DNA of 64,000 nt, from contig CAVVGK010000018.1 of NCBI GenBank assembly GCA_963747755.1, forward strand, positions 310,001 through 374,000. The letters run 5' to 3'. Under the pieces are notes generated by a model. It was not told the DNA's origin. It saw only the letters and a program-made list of their open reading frames with translations, and made no database searches. Origin of the DNA: DATFVA01 sp963747755 (GTDB lineage Bacteria; Bacteroidota; Ignavibacteria; Ignavibacteriales; Ignavibacteriaceae). The position numbers were made by a program, and so were the translations under genes. Positions 51,816 to 61,516 of the stretch are shown here, piece by piece (within the stretch, counting starts at the first letter, position 1; the number at the start of each line of letters is the position of its first letter).

Positions 51816-53437
51816 AGTTTAATTCCCTGGTGCTCAAACTTATTTATTGAAAGCTCATTAAATATAGTCTTGATAAAATCAGTTCCATAACGGTAAGCAA
51901 AGTATATGAAGTTCAACTCTCTTTCCTGGAGGTTTGAAGCCGGAAAGAGTGCTGTACTTAATTTATCAACCTGTCTCAATGTAACTTCATGCTTCTTCTT
52001 TTGAGCATCAAGCGCTTTACCCTTCAATTCATCAAGGTATTGAATACTCTTTTGCCTGTACTTAGTGCTGGCATCAGCAATGGTTTTATCGAACTCAAAA
52101 AGTTTCTCCTTCAGCCTGTCATACGTAAGTTCAATTTCATTCGAAACATGGCTGAATGTATCATCGAGCGAGTTCGGTGAAATTATCTGGAGAACATTAT
52201 TCTTTAATTCATCCGATGGAATAAATACATCTTCGATTTTCAGTTCATACTTCTCGAGCAGCGATGCAATATTTTTTTCAATAAGCGTAGCAGATGATCT
52301 CGGGAAAATTATTGGAGGTTCCAGCTGATAGATACTGTAGAGGGGAGTTACCTGTGCAAAATATGATATCTCACTTGGGCCGCCTACATAGAATGCGGTG
52401 GGAAGCAGATAATCCTGACATATGGGTCTCAGTAGAACATTAGGAGAAAAGCGTTCAGGTTCTTTCTCAATAAGGGACTGTAGTTCATCATAAGTAAACT
52501 TTTTACGTTTCCGTTTTAAGCGGAAATCATTTTCAACAGGTTCAATAAGGTATCTGCCTTCATCAGTATGGAAAAAGAGGTTGATGGGTCTTACCTTAAC
52601 CTGAGCATGGTATTCTTCTTCAAGCCTTGCGCTTACATTTACGAGCTTCTCAGAATGGGCTCTGAATCCGGAAATTTCTTTTTGAAAAACAGGAGCCAGG
52701 AGCTTTTTAATTTCGGGATCCTGAGGGTCAAAAATTATTAATCCGTATTCATCAAAAAGCCAGAAAATAAGGTCGCGGAAAGCATCTTTGAAAGTTCTCG
52801 CTTCGGAGTAAAATGATTTGAGTTTACTCAAAACATCGTTTTTAAATTCAGTATCCCTAAGCTCGGCATTTAGTTCATCGAAAAACCTGTTTATATCTGC
52901 GTTGAGTTTGAGAAATCCCACACTTCCTTTATTCTCCTCTTCAGGTGCCTCATCCTCATAGGAGATTTTCTTAAGGTCATTATTTTCATCTATTATATTT
53001 ATTGATTTGACCTCTTCAAAATCATGATCATCACCTTCAAGCCAGAATACCGGAACGAAGTGAAAATCATCATATCTCTCATTGAGATTGTTACAGAGTT
53101 TGATGGCCGTAATTATTTTATAAAAAGTATAAAGCGGTCCTCCGAGAATTCCCAGCTGCTGTCCCGTGACAACAGCAAGAGTTGTTTTTTCCTGCAGCAG
53201 GGAAAGATTTTTGCCGGTAATTTCAGAAATCTGCCTGTTCTTATACTGATTTTGGAGAATGCTGTACATAGTACCGCGAATTTCACCCTGCATTTCGGCT
53301 CTCTTTTTAAAGAGCTTAATATACTCTTCCTTATCGCGGAAGTTATACTTGTAATAACCTTTTACTTTATCGAAGTTGTAGAGGTAATCAGTAAATAACT
53401 GATGTTGATCCGGAAGATCAGCATAATTTATGAACAT
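51812..53437 (-). CDS. bshC: Bacillithiol synthesis cysteine-adding enzyme BshC
   Basis: 541 residues from ATG 53437 (MFINYADLPDQ), the usual start; an extension to 53497 adds residues unlike the family. The conserved VVTGQQLGILGGPLYTFYKIITAIKL and FVPVFWLEGDDHDFEEV motifs (Rossmann fold with HxGH-like dinucleotide region) and YVGGPSEISYFAQV identify BshC. It adds cysteine to GlcN-malate to form bacillithiol, a low-molecular-weight thiol used in Firmicutes, Bacteroidota and Chlorobi. bshA and bshB are not in the window. Convergent with the ABC gene, overlapping by four bases. Confidence 0.92.
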   Translation of the reverse strand: MFINYADLPDQHQLFTDYLYNFDKVKGYYKYNFRDKEEYIKLFKKRAEMQGEIRGTMYSILQNQYKNRQISEITGKNLSLLQEKTTLAVVTGQQLGILGGPLYTFYKIITAIKLCNNLNERYDDFHFVPVFWLEGDDHDFEEVKSINIIDENNDLKKISYEDEAPEEENKGSVGFLKLNADINRFFDELNAELRDTEFKNDVLSKLKSFYSEARTFKDAFRDLIFWLFDEYGLIIFDPQDPEIKKLLAPVFQKEISGFRAHSEKLVNVSARLEEEYHAQVKVRPINLFFHTDEGRYLIEPVENDFRLKRKRKKFTYDELQSLIEKEPERFSPNVLLRPICQDYLLPTAFYVGGPSEISYFAQVTPLYSIYQLEPPIIFPRSSATLIEKNIASLLEKYELKIEDVFIPSDELKNNVLQIISPNSLDDTFSHVSNEIELTYDRLKEKLFEFDKTIADASTKYRQKSIQYLDELKGKALDAQKKKHEVTLRQVDKLSTALFPASNLQERELNFIYFAYRYGTDFIKTIFNELSINKFEHQGIKL

Positions 53438-53649
53438 CCTGCACCACTCTTTATTAATTTTGAATGGAAAAGTAAGAAAAACTCGATTTCCTAACAAATC
53501 TCAGGGATAAGCATTATTTCCGGACACGTCCTAGTTTTCCCAATTTTGTAAACTTCAGGCATTTCTTTTATTTTGGAAAGCAGAGAGAAATAATTGCAGC
53601 GAAGATGTTAGATAAGTAAAGAATCAAAAAGAAAAATAGCCCAGAATAA

Positions 53650-54666
53650 ATGGAAATAAATCTACTTGAATACTTTACCTTAAAAAGGTTTGTAAATTCA
53701 CTTAAAATTCTATTATCATATAACTTCTCTGTGCTATCAAAAAAAGCACTTGTATGGGGGATGCCTGTCAGTTACTCAATTGAACCAACGAACCACTGCA
53801 ACCTTAAATGTCCCGAATGCCCATCTGGACTCGGCAGCCTTACGCGTCCTGCCGGCCTGATGAAACCCGAATTCTTTGAAAAGCTTATAGATGAGATAAG
53901 CCTGGATGGATTTTACCTTCAACTTTTTTTCCAGGGGGAGCCTTACATAAACAAAAACCTGCCGCGTATGATAAGGTATGCACAGGAGAAGAATATGTAT
54001 GTTTCTGTGAGTACGAACGGACATTTTATAAATAGACATAATGTTGATGAAGTGCTGGAAGCTGCTCCGGATAAAATAATTTATTCGATGGACGGTCTGG
54101 ATGAAAAATCTTATCAGAATTACAGGGTTGGAGGCACTTTTGCAAAAGCTGATGATGGACTTCGTGTGCTGACCTCGAGAAAAAAAAGTCTTAAACGAAA
54201 GAAGCCCTTTGTGGAACTGCAATTCATTGTGATGAAGCAAAATGAGCACCTTCTGGATAAGGTACTGGAATACGGCAGGGAGGCAGGAGTTGATAAAGTT
54301 GTTTTTAAGACAATGCAGGTTTCCACATACGAGAATGCTCTTCATTTTTTACCTGTTAACAAGAAGTACAGACGTTATGAAGTAGGCGCAGGTATATTTA
54401 AAGTGAAGGGGAAATTGAAAAATAAATGTTTTGCCCTGTGGCGAACTTCTGTTATAACCTGGGACGGCACGGTTGTACCCTGCTGTTTTGATAAGGATGC
54501 GGAGTTCGGGTTCGGGATGTTAAACGGAGGGGGTTTTAAGAGAGTATGGACTTCTGATGAATACATCGTGTTCAGACAGAAGATTCTATTTGGCAGGGAG
54601 GGAATTGATATGTGTTCAAACTGTACCGAGGGAATGAAAATGAATATACTGGAAGTGGAACAATAG
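53650..54666 (+). CDS. Radical SAM/SPASM protein
   Basis: 338 residues. The radical SAM cluster motif CNLKCPEC lies in SIEPTNHCNLKCPECPSG, with FQGEPYINKNL downstream. A short SPASM-type region at the end holds VVPCCFDKDAEFGFGML and CSNC, giving a place for an auxiliary Fe-S cluster. The amphipathic N terminus (1-35) suggests membrane association. SPASM enzymes modify peptides or lipids; its partners here are a flippase-like protein and a glycosyltransferase, overlapping in sequence, so a lipid or envelope glycan modification is more likely than a peptide maturase. Confidence 0.86.
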   Translation: MEINLLEYFTLKRFVNSLKILLSYNFSVLSKKALVWGMPVSYSIEPTNHCNLKCPECPSGLGSLTRPAGLMKPEFFEKLIDEISLDGFYLQLFFQGEPYINKNLPRMIRYAQEKNMYVSVSTNGHFINRHNVDEVLEAAPDKIIYSMDGLDEKSYQNYRVGGTFAKADDGLRVLTSRKKSLKRKKPFVELQFIVMKQNEHLLDKVLEYGREAGVDKVVFKTMQVSTYENALHFLPVNKKYRRYEVGAGIFKVKGKLKNKCFALWRTSVITWDGTVVPCCFDKDAEFGFGMLNGGGFKRVWTSDEYIVFRQKILFGREGIDMCSNCTEGMKMNILEVEQ

Positions 54667-55616
54667 TGGCGGAAGCAATCCTCGCAGTAAAGAATGTTTA
54701 TTTAAGGAACCGGAGTTTGTTCCTATTTTTATTGAAGGTCTTGATAGCAACAGGCTTGCTGACATTTATAATTTATTCATTAAATATTAGCCGTACCATC
54801 AGGGTATTTACCAACGCAGATAAGTTATTTCTTTCTGCTGCCTTTCTGCTCAGTTTTGTGAATGTGTACCTTCAATATCTTAAGTGGAAGCTGGCTTGCG
54901 GAAGTTTTCTGGGCGAATATGAACGCGGAAAAATCATCAGTTCTCTGTTTTACGGATTCACTGCAGGATCTTTTACTCCCGCCAGGATCGGTGAATATGT
55001 AGGAAGAGCAGTTCCTTTCAACGATAAATCGCTGCTCCAAATATCATCCGCAGTTTTCGTGGATAAATTATTTAGTCTGGTTATTGTCTATTTGATAGGG
55101 TCGGTTTCCTTCCTGTTTTTTATGAATTTAGGACTTCTCTATTCTGCATTAGTTGTAATATTGTTCATGTTGTTGTCTTACTTTTTAATGAAGGGCGCAG
55201 CGTTAACTCCGTTTCTTAAAAATTTAATTAACCGCAGGGAATGGACCAGGGATCTTTTTTCAGGAATGACTATTCTTAAAGAGAGCAGCAATGGATTCCG
55301 ACTGAGGCTTTCCTTGCTATCTCTGCTTTTTTATGCCTGTTTTGTATTTCAGTTCGCCTTACTGGTTACCGCATTTTCTCATCAGAGCAATTTTTTAGAT
55401 TACATATGGAGCGGGAACCTAGTAATGTTTGCAAAGACTATCATCCCTCCAATTTCTTTCGGTGAGCTAGGAATCAGGGAAGGAGCATCCGTTTATTTCT
55501 TAAAACAGGTAGGGGTAAGCGCAGCGGCGGGTTTTAATGCTTCCATTTTCCTATTCCTTTTCAATGTACTACTTCCAGCTCTGACAGGTTTGATATTATT
55601 ACTTAAAAGAAAATGA
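54666..55616 (+). CDS. Flippase-like integral membrane protein (LPG synthase TM/UPF0104 family)
   Basis: 316 residues from GTG 54666, overlapping the previous stop by one base; an upstream extension lies inside the radical SAM gene. Eight membrane segments. The patterns GFTAGSFTPARIGEYVGRAVPF and the late PPISFGELGIREGASVYFL are typical of the lysylphosphatidylglycerol synthase transmembrane/AglD-like family. Members move or modify lipid-linked groups. Coupled to the glycosyltransferase by an ATGA overlap. Confidence 0.83.
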   Translation: MAEAILAVKNVYLRNRSLFLFLLKVLIATGLLTFIIYSLNISRTIRVFTNADKLFLSAAFLLSFVNVYLQYLKWKLACGSFLGEYERGKIISSLFYGFTAGSFTPARIGEYVGRAVPFNDKSLLQISSAVFVDKLFSLVIVYLIGSVSFLFFMNLGLLYSALVVILFMLLSYFLMKGAALTPFLKNLINRREWTRDLFSGMTILKESSNGFRLRLSLLSLLFYACFVFQFALLVTAFSHQSNFLDYIWSGNLVMFAKTIIPPISFGELGIREGASVYFLKQVGVSAAAGFNASIFLFLFNVLLPALTGLILLLKRK

Positions 55617-56746
55617 TAAACATACTGCTGATAATTTTCGCACTGCTTGCCATATACTATCTGCTATTTCTTTTAAAAATTTACGCCGGGTTGGGGAAAA
55701 TATCGCGGCATTCAGGAAATGGTACAACAAATCATTTTATTTCGATAATAATTCCATTCCGGAATGAGGCCGGGAATATATTAAAAAGCATTAAGAGTAT
55801 TGAAGGACTCAATTATCCCCGTGATAAATTTGAGGTTATTTATATTGATGATAATTCGAATGATGATTCATTTAGTCTTGCGCAGTCGGCAAAGATGTCA
55901 TCGAATATAAGAGTTTTGAAACTGCCCGGGGAATTATCAGGAAACGGAAATAAAAAGCGTGCATTGCAGTACGGTATAAAAAATTCATCGGGAGAAATTA
56001 TAATTTCCACAGATGCCGATTGTATTCATCAAGCAAACTGGCTGCGTTGCATTACAAGCTATTTTGATGCGGGGACGGCCTTTGTTTCTGGTCCTGTGGA
56101 ATTTATTGAAACTCAAGGTATGTTCGCAAAAATTCAAAGCATGGAATTCGCAGGACTTATATTAGCGGGAGCAGGTTTGATTGGAGCAGACCGGCCGACT
56201 ATATGCAACGGGGCAAACATTGCGTACAGGAAGGAAGTCTTCAATGAAATTGATGGGTTTAATGACAATATGCATCTTGCTTCAGGTGATGATGAGTTAC
56301 TGATGCAGAAAATTGCGCGTGAAACAGATTATAAAGTTGAATTTTGTCCTGACAAAGAGGCTGTAGTTTACACTGAACCAAATTCTACTTTTAGAAGTTT
56401 TTTTGATCAAAGAAAACGATGGGCAAGCAAGAGTATATTTTACGGAGATAAATTACTTACCGTGGGGTTGATCCTGATTTTCCTTTTCTATGCGGGGTTG
56501 ATTGTACAGACGATACTGGTATTCAACGGTTATTTTTATTTCGCCGCTACTCTTTTAATGAGTCTTCTAATCAAAGTTTTGACCGAATATTCGATCATCA
56601 GTAAAGGCGAGAAACTATTTCTGTCAAAGAAGAAGATATCAGTATTTTTAATAACCGAACTGTTCCAGGTACCTTATATAATTATCGCCGCAATAACAGG
56701 TTTAGCAGGGGGGTTTACCTGGAAGGGGAGGAACCTAAAGCGGTAA
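55613..56746 (+). CDS. Membrane glycosyltransferase family 2
   Basis: 377 residues. An N-terminal membrane segment is followed by a GT-A domain: ISIIIPFRNEAGNILKSIKSIEGL, YIDDNSNDDS and a DxD-type STDADCI, then QRKRWASKS (the QxxRW motif of processive or membrane-bound GT2 enzymes). Two or three more membrane segments end the protein. It transfers a sugar to a lipid or polymer acceptor at the inner membrane. Last gene of the radical SAM-flippase-GT2 operon. Confidence 0.88.
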   Translation: MINILLIIFALLAIYYLLFLLKIYAGLGKISRHSGNGTTNHFISIIIPFRNEAGNILKSIKSIEGLNYPRDKFEVIYIDDNSNDDSFSLAQSAKMSSNIRVLKLPGELSGNGNKKRALQYGIKNSSGEIIISTDADCIHQANWLRCITSYFDAGTAFVSGPVEFIETQGMFAKIQSMEFAGLILAGAGLIGADRPTICNGANIAYRKEVFNEIDGFNDNMHLASGDDELLMQKIARETDYKVEFCPDKEAVVYTEPNSTFRSFFDQRKRWASKSIFYGDKLLTVGLILIFLFYAGLIVQTILVFNGYFYFAATLLMSLLIKVLTEYSIISKGEKLFLSKKKISVFLITELFQVPYIIIAAITGLAGGFTWKGRNLKR

Positions 56747-56889
56747 ATCATTGTACACAGAAGAAGCTATTCTGTCCACAATATTATACAATCGAACCGT
56801 CAAAATTTCGCTCTTTTCGCCAAAAATAAAGGTTCGGGCCTGGTATGATCATTGGGTATTTAATAGTGATCTAAAAAGCGAGGTCTAAA

Positions 56890-58305
56890 ATGAAAAAGTT
56901 ACTCTTAATAGCAGCAGTCATCTTAACAGGTTTGAGTTTTCAGACCAAAGCCCAGGATTCTTATGACCGGGGATATGATGACAGCTATAATTACGGCGGT
57001 TACAATAACAATGATGGATTCGGATACTTCTATACCCAGTTATCACCATACGGATCCTGGATAGAATTCGGAGACGGAGTTTACGGTTGGAAACCTGTTC
57101 AGATGAGAGCGGGATGGGCTCCTTACGCAAACGGCCGCTGGATATGGACCTCAGACGGATGGTACTGGGATTCATATGAGCCATTCGGATATATAGTTTA
57201 TCACTATGGCAGATGGTATTTCGATGACTACTATGGCTGGATGTGGATACCTGATTATCAATGGGCACCTGCATGGGTTGAGTGGAGATACGATAACGAT
57301 TATATAGGCTGGACACCGCTGCCTCCATATGCAGTATTTTCGATCTCGATAGGGATACATTTTACGCATTCATATTATTCACCTTATTCACACTGGCATT
57401 TTGTAAGATATCATAACTTTTGCGATCCGTATGTATACAAGTATTACGCAGGTCCTAAATACAAATACAGGATATACTCAAGAACCAAAGTCAGAAATAA
57501 TTATGGATTCAGGAACGGTAGAGTTGTAAATCGAGGTGTAGATGTCGGTATAGTAAGAGAACGCGGTAAAATTGATATCCGCGAAAGAAAGATAAGAACT
57601 GTATCAGGACTGAGAGACATCAACGACAGAAACCGTATTACAGATAAGGAAGTAAGAACATTTATTCCTGACCGAAAAGCATTCACAAATTCCAGGGTTA
57701 AGGATGTAAAGATTGAAAGAACAGCAAGGAAAACGGCACTGGAGACTTCGAAACTTGAATTCGGCAGAAACATACAGAGACCTGGAACGACTGTTGAGAA
57801 GAAAGCAGATACACGAACCAAACAGGAAGTTAACAGAACTCCTGATATCCGGAACCAGAAAGCTCCTGCAAAGAAAGCTGTACCTGATACACGGGTAAAG
57901 CAGAATGAAAGGAAAGACGTAAGAACACCTGTAAGGAAAGAGCCTGTAAGGAAAGAAACCAGGACAGTAACACCGAACAGAACCGTAACACCGAACAAAA
58001 CAGTAACTCCGGGCAGAACCGTAACACCGAACAGAACCGAAACTAACAAGAAAACTATAACTCAGAATAAAACGGTTGTTCCGAGAAGAGATGAACCTAA
58101 AGTAAACCAGAGAGTACAGCCAAATACACAAAAGAGACAAGCAACAAGGACGGCGACTCCTCCTGTTCAGAAAAAACCTGAAGTTAACAGGACTCCTAAC
58201 ACAAACAGTTCGTCAAGTAGAAATTCAGCTGTTCAAAGACAAAATGACAGCAGAACGGAATCAGAACAAAAAAGAGAAGCCAGCAGCGGTAGGGGACATA
58301 GATAA
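56890..58305 (+). CDS. DUF6600 protein with basic, repeat-rich C terminus
   Basis: 471 residues with a signal peptide (to about residue 21, TKAQ). Residues 45-165 are Tyr/Trp-rich, with the DUF6600 pattern (LSPYGSWIEF, GWAPYANGRW, EPFGYIVYHYGRWYFDDYYGWMWIP, AWVEWRYDNDYIGWTPLPP). The remaining part (about 200-471) is highly basic, rich in Arg, Lys, Thr, Pro, with near-repeats such as RTVTPN, KTVTPG and RTVTPN. Probably periplasmic or surface located; the tail could bind nucleic acid or peptidoglycan, which is inference. AGCGAGG lies before the ATG. Confidence 0.8.
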   Translation: MKKLLLIAAVILTGLSFQTKAQDSYDRGYDDSYNYGGYNNNDGFGYFYTQLSPYGSWIEFGDGVYGWKPVQMRAGWAPYANGRWIWTSDGWYWDSYEPFGYIVYHYGRWYFDDYYGWMWIPDYQWAPAWVEWRYDNDYIGWTPLPPYAVFSISIGIHFTHSYYSPYSHWHFVRYHNFCDPYVYKYYAGPKYKYRIYSRTKVRNNYGFRNGRVVNRGVDVGIVRERGKIDIRERKIRTVSGLRDINDRNRITDKEVRTFIPDRKAFTNSRVKDVKIERTARKTALETSKLEFGRNIQRPGTTVEKKADTRTKQEVNRTPDIRNQKAPAKKAVPDTRVKQNERKDVRTPVRKEPVRKETRTVTPNRTVTPNKTVTPGRTVTPNRTETNKKTITQNKTVVPRRDEPKVNQRVQPNTQKRQATRTATPPVQKKPEVNRTPNTNSSSSRNSAVQRQNDSRTESEQKREASSGRGHR

Positions 58306-58333
58306 CCCGACCGTTTCTCAGGTCCTCTCCTCC

Positions 58334-58367
58334 AAAAGTACCGGTTTAACCACCGGTACTTTTTTTT
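58334..58367 (+). terminator. Strong terminator after the DUF6600 gene
   Basis: A perfect 12-bp stem (AAAAGTACCGGT/ACCGGTACTTTT) with a six-base loop and a run of T. Confidence 0.92.
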
Positions 58368-58808
58368 ATTCAGAGTAAAAGATTTTTTTTAACTCTAATA
58401 CTAGTTCCCATGGTTGGCGTAAAACCGTCGGCAATGCGGCTAAAGCCTATATACTATATCCTTATAGTTGGCCGTCGGTTAAAACCTGCGACAATCCCAA
58501 TCACCAACATTGGTCACCAACCAACTGCAATCCCAACAATCAACGGCAATCAGCGGCAATACTGTAACCTGACAGCGATATAATTTTCTCTGCTTTTTTT
58601 TCTAAAATATGTCAGTTTTGTGAATATTTTTATCACAAGTGAGAATCATATAAAAAAAGATCTCCCTCCTTCATAAAAATCTGATAATTGGGCAGGATTT
58701 CTAATGTTTTCGATTCTCTGGAGATGACTCTTAGTGGCACATTATGTGGGTATTTAATACGTTTGTAATAGAATTCTAATTCAAAAAGGCGAATGGAGAA
58801 AATATAAA
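58368..58808. other. Intergenic region with short degenerate repeats
   Basis: No coding region is supported. The part 58410-58565 has repeated words (CGGCAAT, CAATCCCAA, TAAAACC, and the inverted repeat ACCAACATTGGT), suggesting a degenerate intergenic repeat. The right part, from about 58570, is A+T rich and likely holds the malic enzyme promoter; GGAGA lies just before the start. Confidence 0.45.
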
Positions 58809-61097
58809 ATGAAAATCAGTAAAGAAGAAGCTCTTGAGTACCATAGTCAGGACAGGCGCGGAAAGATTGAAGTTGTTGCAACAAAGCCATGCCTAACCTC
58901 AAGAGATCTGTCATTAGCCTATACTCCCGGGGTAGCCGAACCTTGCAGAGAGATAGCGAAAAACGACGACGACGTTTATAAATATACGGCAAAGGGAAAC
59001 CTTGTAGCTGTAGTTTCTAATGGTACGGCCGTACTTGGCCTTGGGGATATAGGACCTCATGCCGGTAAACCGGTTATGGAAGGCAAAGGAGTATTATTCA
59101 AAAGATTTGCAGACATCGATGTATTTGATTTAGAGCTGAAGAGCAAGGATCCCAAAGAAATAATAAGAGCTGTTGAACTGCTTGAACCTACTTTCGGCGG
59201 AATAAACCTGGAAGATATTAAAGCCCCTGAGTGCTTTGAAATTGAGGAGACCCTCAAGGAAACAATGAACATTCCGGTTTTTCACGATGATCAGCATGGC
59301 ACTGCGATAATTTCGTGTGCAGCATTAATAAATGCAGCTGAGCTGGCTAATAAAAAACTGGAGGATCTTAAGATTGTTGTGAATGGTGCAGGAGCTGCGG
59401 CAATTTCGTGCTGTAAATTATATATGATGGCCGGTGCGAAGAGAGAAAATATTTATATGTATGATTCGAAGGGACTCATTCATAAAGGCCGGAAGGATCT
59501 TAACAAGTACAAGGAAATATTTGCTCAGGATAAAGATTCGGGTTCCCTGGCTGATGGTATGGTAGGCGCCGATGTATTTATCGGCTTATCAGTGGGCGGG
59601 GTTGTTTCACAGGATATGGTTAAATCGATGGCAAAGGATCCGATAGTTTTTGCTATGGCAAATCCTGATCCTGAAATCAATTATGAAGACGCTGTTGCTG
59701 TACGCGACGACTTGATTATGGCGACCGGAAGAAGTGATTACCCCAACCAGGTAAATAACGTACTTGGATTCCCGTTTATATTCAGAGGTGCTCTTGATGT
59801 AAAAGCTTCTGCAATAAATGAAGAAATGAAAATGGCGGCAACCAGGGCACTTGCAAATCTGGCAAAGATGAAAGTACCGGAGATGGTTAAAAATGCTTAC
59901 GGAGGACTTGATTTTGAATTTGGACGCGAATATATAATTCCGAAGCCTTTTGATCCACGCGTGCTTTGGCATGTTGCTCCTGCCGTTGCTAAGGCAGCAA
60001 TTGAGACAGGTGTAGCACGTCAGCCAATAGTGGACTGGGGAAAATATGAAGAAGAATTAAAGGAAAGACTTGGATTATCGAAAGAAGTAATCAGGGTAAT
60101 GATCCATAAAGCCAAGGAAGACCCTCGTAAGGTTGTTTATCCTGAAGGCGAAGAGGAAAAGATAATAAGGGCGGCAAACGCTTCGTATAACGAAGGTATT
60201 GCTTTCCCGATTCTCCTTGGTGACGAATTTAATATAAGGAAAGCAATAACTGACCTTGGTTTTGATCAGAATGAATTTAAGATAATTGATCCCGCTACCA
60301 GCTCGAAACGTGAAATTTATGCAACTGCTTTCTATAAGAAACGGCAGAGAAAAGGCGCTACTTTGAAGGAAGCTAAAGATTTTATGGCAGATGCTAATTA
60401 TTTTGGATCGATGATGGTGGAAATGGGTGATGCCGATGCTTTAATAAGCGGACTCACTTCACATTATCCGGCCACTATTAAACCGGCTCTTCAGTGTGTT
60501 GGAGTGAAAGAAGGCTTCAAGGTTGTCTCAGGCTTATACATCGTTGTAACTACGAAACGCGCTTACTTCTTCGCTGATACAACTGTTAACGTTAACCCGA
60601 CTGCAGAACAGCTGGCTGAAATTGCCATTACTGCTGCAGATACTGTTACAGCATTTGACCTTTCCCCAAGGGTAGCATTGCTGTCTTTTAGCAATTTCGG
60701 CAGTTCGAAATATCCTGAATCAATCAAGGTAAAGAAGGCGGTTGAGATCGTAAAAAATCTTCGTCCTGATATTATGGTTGATGGAGAAATGCAGGCAGAT
60801 ACGGCGTTGGTTACTCAAATTGTTGACAAGGATTTTCCGTTCAGTTCACTTAAGGGCGGAGCAAATGTACTGATATTCCCTGACCTTAATTCCGGAAACA
60901 TAGCGTATAAACTAATGGCAAGAATCGGGGGAGCAACAGTTATAGGTCCCATTCTGCGCGGAATGAAAAAACCTATCCACGTTCTCCAGAGAGGTGCAAC
61001 AGTTGATGATATCATCAATATGACAGCCATTGCTGTTGTGGATTCGGTGCATCTTGTGAAACCGGTTAAGAAGGCGCACGAAGAAGCATTGGTTTAA
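58809..61097 (+). CDS. maeB: NADP-dependent malic enzyme fused to a phosphotransacetylase domain
   Basis: 762 residues, normal for MaeB. The malic enzyme half (1-425) shows SLAYTPGVAEPC, FHDDQHGTAIISCAALINA (metal and substrate binding) and the NADP fold VVNGAGAAAISCCKLY. From about 430 a phosphate acetyltransferase-like domain follows (PRKVVYPEGEEEKIIRAAN, GGATVIGPILRGMKKPIHVLQRGATVDDI). It converts malate to pyruvate and CO2 with NADPH. In MaeB the PTA part is regulatory rather than catalytic, by family knowledge. Confidence 0.95.
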   Translation: MKISKEEALEYHSQDRRGKIEVVATKPCLTSRDLSLAYTPGVAEPCREIAKNDDDVYKYTAKGNLVAVVSNGTAVLGLGDIGPHAGKPVMEGKGVLFKRFADIDVFDLELKSKDPKEIIRAVELLEPTFGGINLEDIKAPECFEIEETLKETMNIPVFHDDQHGTAIISCAALINAAELANKKLEDLKIVVNGAGAAAISCCKLYMMAGAKRENIYMYDSKGLIHKGRKDLNKYKEIFAQDKDSGSLADGMVGADVFIGLSVGGVVSQDMVKSMAKDPIVFAMANPDPEINYEDAVAVRDDLIMATGRSDYPNQVNNVLGFPFIFRGALDVKASAINEEMKMAATRALANLAKMKVPEMVKNAYGGLDFEFGREYIIPKPFDPRVLWHVAPAVAKAAIETGVARQPIVDWGKYEEELKERLGLSKEVIRVMIHKAKEDPRKVVYPEGEEEKIIRAANASYNEGIAFPILLGDEFNIRKAITDLGFDQNEFKIIDPATSSKREIYATAFYKKRQRKGATLKEAKDFMADANYFGSMMVEMGDADALISGLTSHYPATIKPALQCVGVKEGFKVVSGLYIVVTTKRAYFFADTTVNVNPTAEQLAEIAITAADTVTAFDLSPRVALLSFSNFGSSKYPESIKVKKAVEIVKNLRPDIMVDGEMQADTALVTQIVDKDFPFSSLKGGANVLIFPDLNSGNIAYKLMARIGGATVIGPILRGMKKPIHVLQRGATVDDIINMTAIAVVDSVHLVKPVKKAHEEALV

Positions 61098-61117
61098 CTC
61101 AGTAATCAGATTAGAAG

Positions 61118-61154
61118 AGCAGGCCCGGCAATTTAATTTGCCAGCCTGCTTTTT
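61118..61154 (+). terminator. Terminator after maeB, overlapping the convergent gene
   Basis: AGCAGGC/GCCTGCT and inner GGCAA/TTGCC stems with a small internal loop, followed by five T. The right side covers the 3' end of the - strand gene. Confidence 0.75.
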
Positions 61155-61516
61155 AATTTATCAAATAAATTTGCTTCCCTGGGTTTTATATTTAGATTAG
61201 CATACTTTTCAAGATTCATACCTTTTCCAATCTGTTTCACAGGTTTAGAAGCATAAATATTCTTTACGAATTCTATCCTATCCATTATATTCTCAAAGGA
61301 AATTGAAATGCTATCCCCGCTGTCATGATGGATTATCCTGAGTATATTATCCTCAGCTATCTCCTCAATATCCCATTTACTGGAAAAAATGGCATATTGT
61401 ATTTTTACCTTCGGTAATTCCTTTCCGTAGACAGGGTCAACATAGAGTTTACCCGAATATTTATTGATGCTAATAGAAGAACTATATTCATCCCTGGTTG
61501 GTTTTGGCTTTTCCAT
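61133..61516 (-). CDS. Conserved-looking hypothetical protein
   Basis: 127 residues, hydrophilic, no signal or membrane segment. It begins MEKPKPTRDEYSSSISINK; a GAGTG lies just before the ATG. The middle alternates beta-type strands (VKIQYAIFSSKW, ILRIIHHDSGDSISISF), the end is basic. No family recognised. Convergent with maeB. Confidence 0.6.
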   Translation of the reverse strand: MEKPKPTRDEYSSSISINKYSGKLYVDPVYGKELPKVKIQYAIFSSKWDIEEIAEDNILRIIHHDSGDSISISFENIMDRIEFVKNIYASKPVKQIGKGMNLEKYANLNIKPREANLFDKLKSRLAN

